Positions 1-7,431 of a DNA stretch of 64,000 nt are shown piece after piece; position 1 is the stretch's first letter, and each line of letters begins with the position of its first letter. The stretch comes from Nakamurella flavida (GTDB lineage: Bacteria; Actinomycetota; Actinomycetes; Mycobacteriales; Nakamurellaceae), in contig NZ_JAUSQV010000001.1 of NCBI RefSeq assembly GCF_030811475.1, positions 1-64,000 on the forward strand, in the 5' to 3' direction. Both the position numbers and the translations under genes were made by a program. A model generated the notes under the pieces. That model saw only the letters and a list, made by a program, of their open reading frames with translations, had not been told where the DNA came from and ran no database searches.

Positions 1-1
1 G

Positions 2-2164
2 TATCTGGTCGTCGCCGCGGACAAGGGCACGGCGACCTTCTCCGACACCGCCAACGCGGTGGCCGCGGAGTACGGGTTCTGGCTGGGCGACGCGTTCGCC
101 TCCGGCGGCAGCGTCGGGTACGACCACAAGGCGATGGGCATCACGGCGCGCGGGGCGTGGGAGTCGGTGCGCCACCACTTCCGCGATCTGGGCATCGACA
201 CCCAGACCCAGGAGTTCACCGTCGCCGGCATCGGCGACATGTCCGGGGACGTGTTCGGCAACGGCATGCTGCTGTCCCCCCACATCCGGCTGGTAGCCGC
301 ATTCGACCACCGCCATGTCTTCCTGGACCCGGATCCGGACGCGGCCGCGTCGTTCGCCGAGCGCGCCCGTCTGTTCGCCCTGCCCCGCTCCTCCTGGGCG
401 GACTACGACACGGCGCTGCTCTCGCCCGGCGGCGGTGTCCACGCCCGCACCGAGAAATCCGTCCCGCTGGCCGCGCCGGTGCGGGCCGCGCTCGGCCTGG
501 CCGACGACGTCCTCGCCCTGTCCCCGGCCGATCTGATCCGGGCCATCCTCACCGCGCCCGTGGACCTGTTGTGGAACGGCGGGATCGGCACCTACGTCAA
601 GGCCTCGACGGAGACCAACGCCGACATCGGCGACAAGGCCAACGATCCCGTGCGGGTCGACGGCTCCGATCTGCGGGCCCGGGTGGTCGGCGAGGGCGGC
701 AACCTCGGCGTCAGCCAGCTCGGCCGCATCGAGTTCTCCCGCGCCGGTGGATTGATCAACACCGACGCCATCGACAACTCCGCGGGGGTGGACACTTCCG
801 ACCACGAGGTCAACATCAAGATCGCGCTGCAGGACCTCATGCGGCGGGGCGAGCTCGACGAGGCGGGCCGACAGTCCCTGCTGGTCTCGATGACCGACGA
901 GGTGGGGACCCTGGTCCTGGCCGACAACGTCGACCAGAACAGGGTTCTCGGCGTCTCCCGCGCCCACGCGGGGATCATGGTGAGCGTGCACGGGCGGTTG
1001 ATCGACGCCCTGGTGCAGCAGGGCCGACTCGACCGGAAACTGGAGTTCCTCCCGCCCCGCGCCCAGCTGGCGACCCGGGAGGCGGCGGGGGAGGGGCTCA
1101 GTTCCCCCGAGTTGGCGGTGCTGCTCGCCTACGTCAAGTCCGCGCTGTCGACGGCGATGCTGGCCAGTGACCTGCCCGACGAGCCGGCCTTCGCCGGGCG
1201 ACTCCCGCTGTACTTCCCGACCCCGATGCGGGGCCTGGTCCGCCCCGCGGGGGAGGGGGCTGGTGGGGAGCCCGAGGGTCCCGGCGCCCCGGTCGCGGCC
1301 GGCCATCCCCTGGCCCGGGAGATCGTCACCACGATGACCGTGAATCAGCTGGTCAACGCGGCCGGCTTGTCCTTCGTGTTCCGGCTGGGCGAGGAGATGG
1401 CGGCCGAGCCGGTCGATGCCATCCGGGCCTTCGCCGTGGCCGCGGACGTCTTCCGCCTGCCCGAGTTGTGGGCCGAGATCGCCGCGCAGGACAACCTGAT
1501 GCCCGCCGCGGGGCAGAACGTGCTGTTCCTCTCGGTGCGGCGCCTGCTGGACCGGGTCTCCCGGTGGTTGCTCACCCGACGTCCGCAGCCGCTCGACGTG
1601 CTGGCCGAAGGCGAGCGCTACCGCTCCGCCCTCGGGCACCTCGTCCCGCGGATGCCGCGGCTGCTGCGGGAGATCGAACGCACCGCGGCCCAGGCGGAGA
1701 CCGCACGGTTGGCCGCCGTCGGTGCCCCGGCCGCGTTGGCCACCCGGCTCGGGTACGCGTTGTACTCCTTCAGCCTGCTCGACGTGATCGACATCGCCGG
1801 GGAGACCGGGCGGGATCTGGACGAGTGCGCCGATCTCTACTACGCGCTGTCGGCGCACCTGGACTTCGATCGGACCCTGCTCGCGGTGACCAGGCTGGAC
1901 CGGACCGACCGGTGGCGGGCGCTGGCCCGGCAGGCCCTGCGCGACGACCTCTACCGCTCGATCCGGATGATCACCGCGGACGTGATCTCCTCGTCGCCGG
2001 TGGGATCCACCGGCGAGGAGAAGATCGCCCGCTGGGAACGGGAGAACGCGGCCCGGCTCGCCCGCGCCCGCACCACGTTGGCCCAGTTGGCCCAGGACCC
2101 GGACGGCTCCGGCCTGGCCGCGCTGTCGGTGGCCGCCCGGGAGATCCGTACGCTGATCCGCTGA
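2..2164 (+). CDS. gdh: NAD-dependent glutamate dehydrogenase (large GDH-180 type), 3' part only
   Basis: Oxidatively deaminates glutamate to 2-oxoglutarate and ammonia with NAD+ in the cytoplasm. The frame is already open at base 2, so the gene begins before the window; 720 C-terminal residues are present, whereas the family usually has about 1,500-1,620. The visible part begins inside the catalytic domain (VAADKGTATFSD, then SGGSVGYDHKAMGITARG, NGGIGTYVKAS and GEGGNLG) and continues into the long helical C-terminal region typical of this class. The first GTG at 59 is internal to the domain and is not a start. It is followed by a thioesterase gene and a conserved hypothetical, the same order as recalled for Rv2476c-Rv2475c-Rv2474c. 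No sign of damage in the visible part. Confidence 0.95.
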   Translation, partial: YLVVAADKGTATFSDTANAVAAEYGFWLGDAFASGGSVGYDHKAMGITARGAWESVRHHFRDLGIDTQTQEFTVAGIGDMSGDVFGNGMLLSPHIRLVAAFDHRHVFLDPDPDAAASFAERARLFALPRSSWADYDTALLSPGGGVHARTEKSVPLAAPVRAALGLADDVLALSPADLIRAILTAPVDLLWNGGIGTYVKASTETNADIGDKANDPVRVDGSDLRARVVGEGGNLGVSQLGRIEFSRAGGLINTDAIDNSAGVDTSDHEVNIKIALQDLMRRGELDEAGRQSLLVSMTDEVGTLVLADNVDQNRVLGVSRAHAGIMVSVHGRLIDALVQQGRLDRKLEFLPPRAQLATREAAGEGLSSPELAVLLAYVKSALSTAMLASDLPDEPAFAGRLPLYFPTPMRGLVRPAGEGAGGEPEGPGAPVAAGHPLAREIVTTMTVNQLVNAAGLSFVFRLGEEMAAEPVDAIRAFAVAADVFRLPELWAEIAAQDNLMPAAGQNVLFLSVRRLLDRVSRWLLTRRPQPLDVLAEGERYRSALGHLVPRMPRLLREIERTAAQAETARLAAVGAPAALATRLGYALYSFSLLDVIDIAGETGRDLDECADLYYALSAHLDFDRTLLAVTRLDRTDRWRALARQALRDDLYRSIRMITADVISSSPVGSTGEEKIARWERENAARLARARTTLAQLAQDPDGSGLAALSVAAREIRTLIR

Positions 2165-2241
2165 GGTGCGCCCCGGTCCTCGCCCCGGACGGGCCGGGTG
2201 CGCACGGGTCGCCGACCCACGACAGGAACGGGGGAGCGACG

Positions 2242-2649
2242 ATGACCCAGCGGTACGTCTCGCAGGTGCGGGTGCGGTGGTCCGATCTCGACGCGTTCGG
2301 GCACGTGAACAACGCCCGCACGCTCACCCTGCTGGAGGAGGCCCGGGTCGACTGGCTGTTCCGGGACGCCGCGCAGCACGGGGTGGACCGGCTCACCCAG
2401 GGCGTCGTCGTCGCCCACCTGGAGATCGACTACACGCGGGCCATCGGCTACGACCTGCCGGTCACCGTGTCGATGGGGATCACCGCGATGAGGAACGCCT
2501 CGTTCACCATCGACTACCAGGTCACCGTGGGCGGGGCGACCGCGGCCCGGGCCAGCACGGTGATGGTGGCCGTCGACCCCACGACGTTCCGGCCGCGGCG
2601 GTTGGACGAGCGGGAACGCGCCTTCCTCGAGCGTTACCTCGTGGCATGA
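2242..2649 (+). CDS. Acyl-CoA thioesterase, 4HBT hotdog fold
   Basis: A 135-residue single hotdog domain that probably hydrolyses an acyl-CoA thioester; the substrate is not predictable. The family signature is at residues 13-24 (WSDLDAFGHVNN), with Asp17 in the place of the catalytic Asp of 4-hydroxybenzoyl-CoA thioesterases. The ATG at 2242 is preceded by a GGGGGAG ribosome site at good distance. A longer open frame upstream is antisense-like read-through within gdh and is not used. The stop overlaps the next start by four bases (ATGA), so translation of the two is probably coupled. Position after gdh matches recalled Rv2475c. Confidence 0.9.
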   Translation: MTQRYVSQVRVRWSDLDAFGHVNNARTLTLLEEARVDWLFRDAAQHGVDRLTQGVVVAHLEIDYTRAIGYDLPVTVSMGITAMRNASFTIDYQVTVGGATAARASTVMVAVDPTTFRPRRLDERERAFLERYLVA

Positions 2650-3281
2650 GCGGCGCCCGTTTCCGCGCCGCGTCGCCGGAGGACCGGGCCGACGCCGGTG
2701 CGTTCGTCGGGCGGGTCGCTCGGTGGGATCCGGCCACCCCGGTCCGGCTGCGGGCCGATGGCGATCTGGTGCGCATCTGGGCCGGCACCCCGTTCGACGC
2801 CCTGGTCACCCGGGCGGTCGCCGGATCGATCACCCCCACGGACGTGACGGTGTACGCCGGCAGTCTGCTGGCCGGTCTGGAGGTGTCGGTCGCCGAGGAC
2901 GTCGACCCGGGTACGACGGCCGACGCCGCGTGGCGTTCGCAGTTGCCCCCGGCCGGCGGATGGGTGCTGGTCGACCGGGTGCCGGCGACGGTCCTGGCCG
3001 CCCTGGCCCAGGAGTTCACCAGCGGCGCCCGCGACCGACCGGGACCGGCGGGCGGCGCCTCCGCGGCCCTGTTGGACTCCGAGGTCATGGAGGTCAGCGG
3101 CAACGGCATGCGGGTCCCGCTCACCGTCCGGGTGCTCTTCGCGCTGTCCGGCATGGGGTTCGCCGGACCGGGCGAGGCGGAGATCGTCCGGATCAGCGCG
3201 ACGGACTCCTGGGTCCGGTTGGACGCCCGGTACGGCGCAGTGCTCCGCCGCAGGCACGCGCTCATCCCGCTGCTGCTCTGA
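2646..3281 (+). CDS. Conserved actinobacterial hypothetical protein (Rv2474c-like position)
   Basis: A soluble 211-residue protein starting at the ATG that overlaps the thioesterase stop. No catalytic motif, signal peptide or membrane segment is visible. The composition is ordinary for the neighbourhood (Ala/Val/Arg rich, a strongly hydrophobic C-terminal LIPLLL), and codon use matches adjacent genes. The tight overlap suggests that it works with the thioesterase, but I cannot assign a function. The identification as an Rv2474c homologue rests on gene order, not on an alignment. Confidence 0.8.
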   Translation: MSGARFRAASPEDRADAGAFVGRVARWDPATPVRLRADGDLVRIWAGTPFDALVTRAVAGSITPTDVTVYAGSLLAGLEVSVAEDVDPGTTADAAWRSQLPPAGGWVLVDRVPATVLAALAQEFTSGARDRPGPAGGASAALLDSEVMEVSGNGMRVPLTVRVLFALSGMGFAGPGEAEIVRISATDSWVRLDARYGAVLRRRHALIPLLL

Positions 3282-3299
3282 TCGGACCGGCGGGGGAGC

Positions 3300-3683
3300 T
3301 CAGTGCAGCGAGTTCACCAGGCTGTCGGCGGCCATCACGAGATACGCCCACAGGCGTTCCCGATCGGCCTCGGCCAGGTCGGCACCGTCGACCGCGTGCT
3401 GCATGGCCGCGAGCCAGGCGTCGCGCTCGGGCATGCCGATGGTGAACGGTGCGTGCCGCATCCGCAGCCGGGGATGCCCGCGCTGGTCGGAGTACGTGCG
3501 TGGGCCACCCCAGTACTGCTCCAGGAACATCCGCAGCCGGACCTCGGCCGGACCCAGGTCCTCCTCGGGGTAGAGCGGCCGCAGCACCGGATCCTGGGCC
3601 ACCCGCTCGTAGAAGCGGTGCACGATGCCGACGAAGGCGTCGTGACCGCCGATCTGGTCGTAGAACGTGGGAGGAGTGCTCAC
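3300..3683 (-). CDS. glbO: Group II truncated haemoglobin GlbO
   Basis: A 127-residue 2-on-2 globin that binds O2/NO at haem. Key residues are all visible: Tyr25 (B10), Tyr38 (CD1), proximal His77 (F8) in RMRHAPF, and Trp90 (G8). These correspond to the recalled GlbO set Tyr23/Tyr36/His75/Trp88 with a constant offset of two. The start is GTG; there is no Shine-Dalgarno, but GACAAT lies six bases upstream of the GTG, which suggests a leaderless transcript. A 20-bp perfect palindrome lies about 55 bases upstream. It is convergent with the thioesterase operon, with only 18 bases between. Confidence 0.93.
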   Translation of the reverse strand: MSTPPTFYDQIGGHDAFVGIVHRFYERVAQDPVLRPLYPEEDLGPAEVRLRMFLEQYWGGPRTYSDQRGHPRLRMRHAPFTIGMPERDAWLAAMQHAVDGADLAEADRERLWAYLVMAADSLVNSLH

Positions 3684-3738
3684 CGGTCCATTGTCCCGCG
3701 TCGCGGGCCCTCTCCCGGCCGCCGGGAGCGCTGCTGCT

Positions 3739-3758
3739 GCTCCGTCACGTGACGGAGC
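3739..3758. promoter_or_regulatory. 20-bp perfect palindrome between glbO and the HNH gene
   Basis: GCTCCGTCACGTGACGGAGC is a gapless, perfect inverted repeat. Without a loop it looks like a dimeric regulator site rather than a terminator. It lies about 55 bases upstream of the glbO GTG (minus strand) and about 145 bases upstream of the HNH start. The regulator is unknown. Confidence 0.5.
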
Positions 3759-3901
3759 GGGGATGGACGCGACGTGTCGTGGACGTCATGGTGTCGCCAG
3801 GACGACCGGGAACCTGTTGACTGATGACGTGTGGACGGCGTGCGCGCCCGGTTCCGTGGCGCGGTGAGCCGTTGTGTGCTCGGCCGGCCAGGAGGTGCGC
3901 G

Positions 3902-4447
3902 GTGACCCCGTTCCTGATCCCCATGTCCAGCGGTCCCACCGAGGTGATCACCCGGGCTTTGGTGGTCAACGCGAGCCACGAACCCCTGGCCATCGTGAGC
4001 TGCCGGCGGGCCCTGATCCTGGTGCTGGCCGGCAAGGCGGAATGCGTCGCCGAACACCAACGGACGATGTTCCGGTCGCCGACCTGCACCCTCGCCGTTC
4101 CCTCGGTGGTCCGATTGCTGCGCTACGTCTCCGTGCCGCGGCCCGCGCCGAGCGCGGTCACCCGGGCCGGGGTGCTGACCCGTGACGGGCGGCGCTGCGC
4201 CTACTGCGAGAACGTCGGGGAGACCATCGACCACGTGATCCCCCGCAGCCGGGGAGGTCAGCACACCTGGGAGAACTGCGTCGCCTGTTGCCTGAGCTGC
4301 AACCGGCGCAAGGGGAGTCGCCTGGTCGCGGAGCTGGGGTGGTCGATGCGGGTCGTCCCCGGGCCGCCGAGAACGGGGCGCGGGCGGGTGACGCCCGGGA
4401 CGGGTCACGATCCGGCCTGGGCGCCGTGGTTGGCCCACGCGGCCTGA
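3902..4447 (+). CDS. HNH endonuclease family protein
   Basis: A 181-residue protein with a C-terminal HNH nuclease module: CAYC, then IDHVIPRSRGG, then NCVACCLSCNRRKG, which gives two CxxC zinc-binding pairs around the His-Asn catalytic core. The N-terminal 90 residues (ALVVNASHEPLAIVSCRRA) are the usual extension of this actinobacterial family. GTG 3902 is chosen because GGAGG sits six bases upstream; an ATG at 3824 in the same frame has no ribosome site. It is probably the Rv2469c equivalent by position. The physiological role is unknown; these single-copy chromosomal HNH proteins are not restriction enzymes by context. Confidence 0.9.
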   Translation: MTPFLIPMSSGPTEVITRALVVNASHEPLAIVSCRRALILVLAGKAECVAEHQRTMFRSPTCTLAVPSVVRLLRYVSVPRPAPSAVTRAGVLTRDGRRCAYCENVGETIDHVIPRSRGGQHTWENCVACCLSCNRRKGSRLVAELGWSMRVVPGPPRTGRGRVTPGTGHDPAWAPWLAHAA

Positions 4448-5068
4448 CGTCGGGTGTCGGTCGCATCTCGGCCACGCAGCCCGAGGTGGGTCAGGCTCAT
4501 CCACGTGTGGGGGAGCTGAGCTCGGCAGGGCGATGGCCAGCGGGGGTGGTGGCCGGCGGGGGTGGTGGACCGGAGTCCACGACGGGGCCAGGCGTGCGAT
4601 GCCACCTGTGCCCGATGGCCGGGGGCCGTCGTGGGGTGATCCCTGTCGACCGGTGAACGTGACCATCGGACGAATACGACAAACAAATCTGAAGGATCTG
4701 CCTGGTTGCAGCTCTGGTGTCCGGGTGTGACGGTCCGGCACACTTCACCGGGATGCGCAGCGTCACCGGCAAATACTCACCGTGGTCGCCCGACGACGAC
4801 CCGAAATCTGAACTCCGGCGCCGCCGCGAGCCTGCCGCTCGGAGCCGTCGTGGTTCCTGTGCACGTCAGAGGGTTGTCCGGACCCGGGGCCTGCCCGGCC
4901 GGGTTCCGTCTGCCTCTCCCCGGCTCTGAGCCTCTACACCATCGGGCAAGTCCCGCGAACACCATGGTGTCCGCCGTTCATGACGTTCAGTGATCCTGTC
5001 GCTCTCGGGGCGACGTCCGGGTCACATTCGGCTGACCGTGTCAGCATTGCACTGCGTAATTATTCATG
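4448..5068. other. Gene-free region downstream of the HNH gene
   Basis: About 620 bases with no convincing gene. From about 4660 the base composition is visibly less GC-rich than the surroundings. It holds a G-rich direct repeat of 13 bases (4540-4552 and 4556-4568) and a 12-bp palindrome ACACCATGGTGT (4959-4970). Short open frames on both strands lack ribosome sites and use codons (for example AGA) that are rare in the neighbours. Confidence 0.6.
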
Positions 5069-5102
5069 CCCGTGGGATGACCGTTGCGTAGTCATCCGCG
5101 GG
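5069..5102 (-). terminator. Hairpin just after the repeat-peptide gene
   Basis: On the minus strand CCCG-C-GGATGAC, a 9-base loop, then GTCATCC-CA-CGGG form a stem of 7 + 4 bp with a small internal bulge. It begins six bases after the TGA of the repeat-peptide gene. AT-rich sequence follows but no clean T-run, so it may be an intrinsic terminator or a 3'-protecting hairpin. Confidence 0.55.
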
Positions 5103-5108
5103 TCCGGA

Positions 5109-5231
5109 TCAGCCGACGCGGGTGCCGAAGCCGACGCGGGTGCCGAAGCCGACGCGGGTGCCGAAGCCGACGCGGGTGCCGAAGCCGACGCGGGTGCCGA
5201 AGCCGACGCGGGTGCCACGAGCTGCAGACAT
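5109..5231 (-). CDS. Tandem-repeat peptide, 40 aa, (FGTRVG)n
   Basis: A previously unrecognised small gene, too short for ordinary ORF calling. It reads Met-Ser-Ala-Ala, then RGTRVG, then five exact FGTRVG units, then TGA. The repeat starts at codon 5 and its last codon directly abuts the stop, so the array and the frame have the same limits. The start ATG (5231-5229) has a perfect AAGGAG (5243-5238) at six-base spacing. The peptide has seven Arg, no acidic residue, twelve Gly, and no Cys, Ser (beyond residue 2) or Trp. In an extended strand Phe/Thr/Val would face one side and Gly/Arg/Gly the other. No modifying enzyme is adjacent; an MFS transporter is encoded divergently. It could be a secreted or modified peptide, a nucleic-acid or membrane-binding peptide, or (less likely) a chance frame through a minisatellite. 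Function unknown. Confidence 0.6.
   Translation of the reverse strand: MSAARGTRVGFGTRVGFGTRVGFGTRVGFGTRVGFGTRVG
5112..5216. repeat. 18-bp minisatellite, 5.8 perfect copies
   Basis: The unit GCCGACGCGGGTGCCGAA (plus strand) is repeated at 5112, 5130, 5148, 5166 and 5184, with a final 15-base partial copy at 5202-5216. All copies are identical at every base. The unit length is a multiple of three, so changes in copy number would keep the minus-strand peptide frame. There are no spacers, so it is not a CRISPR. Confidence 0.97.
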
Positions 5232-5418
5232 GAGTATCTCCTTGAGGTCTGCCCGGAGTGCGGTGCACTGCCTGGGCGGGTCTGGGGGTGAAGGTCGGAG
5301 GTGAGTCTCGCGGGCGGGGTCTGGCCGGACCCCGGGATCGCAGTTCGAGCACTGGTCCGATCCAGATCCCTTGTGTCACAATGACTTCGGGCTGTTCCGA
5401 ACCACTTGCTCTGAGATC

Positions 5419-5446
5419 AATATAGGGGCGGGTCAGTCGGTGACCC
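5419..5446 (-). promoter_or_regulatory. Possible promoter with operator-like palindrome for the repeat peptide
   Basis: On the minus strand, TATATT (5424-5419) is the only strongly AT-rich -10-like hexamer upstream of the repeat gene. Its spacer region carries GGGTCA-N5-TGACCC (5430-5446), an inverted repeat placed where a repressor would block polymerase. A wider 7-bp inverted repeat, GATCAAT (5415-5421) and ATTGATC (5462-5468), encloses both. The -35 is not consensus. A leader of about 180 bases would precede the start. Assignment is inferred. Confidence 0.35.
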
Positions 5447-5859
5447 TGAATGGCGCAGACGATTGATCACGGAGCGTGTTCGAACTTCTGACCCTCTTGA
5501 TCCACGATCGGCGACGGGAATGACTTCGGGCGCCTCGTGACCCATTTGGTTGCAGCCCGATAGGGCTGGCATTCACTCAAAAGAGAGCGTTTCATCACGT
5601 GGAACGGCTGCGCGCCGCTGTCGGCTCCACCAGCGATGGACGGCGGACGGCGTTCGGGACCGTGGGTTCGCGGGCCGGACGAGCGATCGACCGACTCTCC
5701 CGTGGTGTGCGAGGGTGACCCCCAGCGTCGGGCCACTGTCGGGGTGCTGATCCGGACGTATCCGGAACGAGGAATGCAGCCGACAGCTCGGGTCCGCCCG
5801 GCGCACGAACGAGTGTCGGGATTGTGTCGTCGCACAGGCGGGCCGGGGGTGAGCACACA
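5447..5859. other. Gene-free region upstream of the MFS gene
   Basis: About 410 bases with no convincing gene. A short hairpin CAGCCC-gata-GGGCTG lies at 5553-5568. Base composition is lower in GC up to about 5600 and then returns to the local norm. The MFS promoter must lie here but no consensus pair is evident. Confidence 0.5.
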
Positions 5860-7134
5860 GTGTCCGCAGGTGAACCGGCCGTGCCGCAGGACGGCTCGGC
5901 CACCGGATCCCTGCCCCGTCCCTTCCGGCGGTTGGTCTGGGCCTGGTCGTCCTCGCTGACCGGGGACGGGCTCCGGGTCGTCGCCGTCCCCCTGGCCGCG
6001 GTGGCCATCGATCCCTCGCCGGGTGCCGTGGCCCTGGTCGCCGCGGCCAGCTCGCTGCCCTGGCTGCTGGTCGCGGTTCCGGCCGGTGCACTGGTCGACC
6101 GGTGGAATCCCATCCGGGTGATGGCCGCCGCGCACGTGGTCCGCGCGGCCCTCGCCGTGGTCCTGGCCGTGCTCCTCTTCCTCGACCACGCGTCGATCCC
6201 GGCGCTCTGCGTGTTCGCGTTCGCGATGACCGCGGCCGAGACCTTCACCGACGGGGCGGCCCAGTCGCTCATGGTGCGACTCGTCCCGGGGCGGGCACTG
6301 GAGCGCGCCAACTCTCGCTTCGTCACGACCGAGACACTCGCGCTGGACCTCGCCGGCCCGGTCCTCGCCGGGGTGCTGGTGGCCGTCGCGCCGGGGCTGG
6401 CGCTGGCGGTGTGCGGCGGGTGCTTCCTGCTGGCGGCCGTGTTCGTCGGTCTCGTCCGCCCGGGCACGGAAGCGATGGCCCCGGTGGCTCCCGGCACGCC
6501 CCAGGCGGGCCTGTCCACCTGGGGACGCATCCGACAAGGGATGTCGGTGCTGTGGCGCGACCGGGTGCTCCGGGTACTGGTGGTCACCGTCGCCGTCCTG
6601 GCCCTCGCGAACGGCACCACCGATGCCGTGCTGGTGCTGTACGGAACGCAGACTCTCGGATTCTCCGAGCTCTTCTACCCGTCCCTGCTGGTGGCCTACT
6701 CGATCGGCACCCTGACGGCCGCCCAGCTGGTTCCGCGGGTCGTGGAGCGGTACCGCGGGGGCCCGGTGATGCTGCTCGCGCTGATCGCCATGGGGGTCGT
6801 CTTCGTGCTGCTGGGACTGTTCCCCGGGATGGCGCAGGCGTTGCTGCTGTACGCGGCCCTGGGAGTGGCCCAGGGCAGCTGGAACGTGCTGTCGGCCACC
6901 CGGCGCCAGCGACGCACCCCGCTCGATCTGATCGCCCGCGTCTCGAGCGCCTTCCGGGTGCTGGCGTGGGGCGCGCTGCCCGCCGGGGCCGCTCTCGGCG
7001 GGTTCGTCGCCCACGAGGTCTCGGTCCCCGCCGTCTTCGTCGTGGCCGGGGTCATCGTGCTGCTCCTGGGGGCGGTCGTCGGCCGGTCCTTCCTGGAGGT
7101 CGAGCGCGCCCGGTTGTCCACCCCGCCGGGCTGA
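5860..7134 (+). CDS. Major facilitator superfamily transporter
   Basis: A 424-residue integral membrane protein with about 12 predicted helices and the central loop between helices 6 and 7 (around GTEAMAPVAPGTPQAGLSTWGRIRQG). The N-terminal GALVDRW after helix 2 fits the MFS A-motif (G-x-L-x-D-R). The sequence resembles drug or siderophore exporters of the MFS_3/EntS type more than sugar importers, so export is the better guess; the substrate is unknown. GTG 5860 is preceded by GGTGAG at six bases; an in-frame GTG at 5824 is the alternative. It is divergent from the repeat-peptide gene and lies in a stretch where gene order seems interrupted. Confidence 0.85.
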   Translation: MSAGEPAVPQDGSATGSLPRPFRRLVWAWSSSLTGDGLRVVAVPLAAVAIDPSPGAVALVAAASSLPWLLVAVPAGALVDRWNPIRVMAAAHVVRAALAVVLAVLLFLDHASIPALCVFAFAMTAAETFTDGAAQSLMVRLVPGRALERANSRFVTTETLALDLAGPVLAGVLVAVAPGLALAVCGGCFLLAAVFVGLVRPGTEAMAPVAPGTPQAGLSTWGRIRQGMSVLWRDRVLRVLVVTVAVLALANGTTDAVLVLYGTQTLGFSELFYPSLLVAYSIGTLTAAQLVPRVVERYRGGPVMLLALIAMGVVFVLLGLFPGMAQALLLYAALGVAQGSWNVLSATRRQRRTPLDLIARVSSAFRVLAWGALPAGAALGGFVAHEVSVPAVFVVAGVIVLLLGAVVGRSFLEVERARLSTPPG

Positions 7135-7200
7135 GGGCCCGGACGGCGTCCTCGGCGGGTGGGCGCACCCGGGGCCCCACCGTCCGATACCGTGATCGCC

Positions 7201-7431
7201 GTGAGCATCCTGCAGACGGTCGCGACCTTCGTCGTCGCGCCCGCGGCGCTGTACGGCCTGATCGCCCTGTTGACCCTCGTGCCTTCGCGCGCCAAGAAGC
7301 GCCCGCGTTACGCCGCGGGTCAGTCGTGGGACTACCCCGCGCAGTGGTGGGCCGGCGACGCCCCGGTGGTCGTGTCCGGAACCGGGGTCAGCCCCGCCGA
7401 GAGTCGTGGAGGTGCCCATGGCACGTGGTGA
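7201..7431 (+). CDS. Small single-pass membrane protein, conserved in actinobacteria
   Basis: A 76-residue protein with one N-terminal membrane helix (about residues 5-25, TVATFVVAPAALYGLIALLTLV), then a basic stretch SRAKKRPR and a Trp/Tyr-rich tail (SWDYPAQWWAGD). The GTG 7201 follows TACCGT (7188-7193) by seven bases with no Shine-Dalgarno, consistent with a leaderless start. Its 3' end overlaps the next gene by 14 bases. Function unknown; the gene pair is recalled at the Rv2468 position. Confidence 0.75.
   Translation: MSILQTVATFVVAPAALYGLIALLTLVPSRAKKRPRYAAGQSWDYPAQWWAGDAPVVVSGTGVSPAESRGGAHGTW

Noticed and set aside
4777-4965. 62-codon minus-strand frame downstream of the repeat peptide, considered as a modifying partner
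   Set aside because: Uses AGA codons, has no ribosome site and no motif.
5112-5216. CRISPR array
   Set aside because: Units are contiguous with no spacers, and no cas genes are near.
4980-5291. Plus-strand open frame of 103 codons with (ADAGAE)n repeats
   Set aside because: No ribosome site at its ATG, flanking residues look random, and the repeat does not match the limits of this frame; an 18-bp repeat without stops opens several frames. The minus-strand reading has a perfect Shine-Dalgarno and exact limits.
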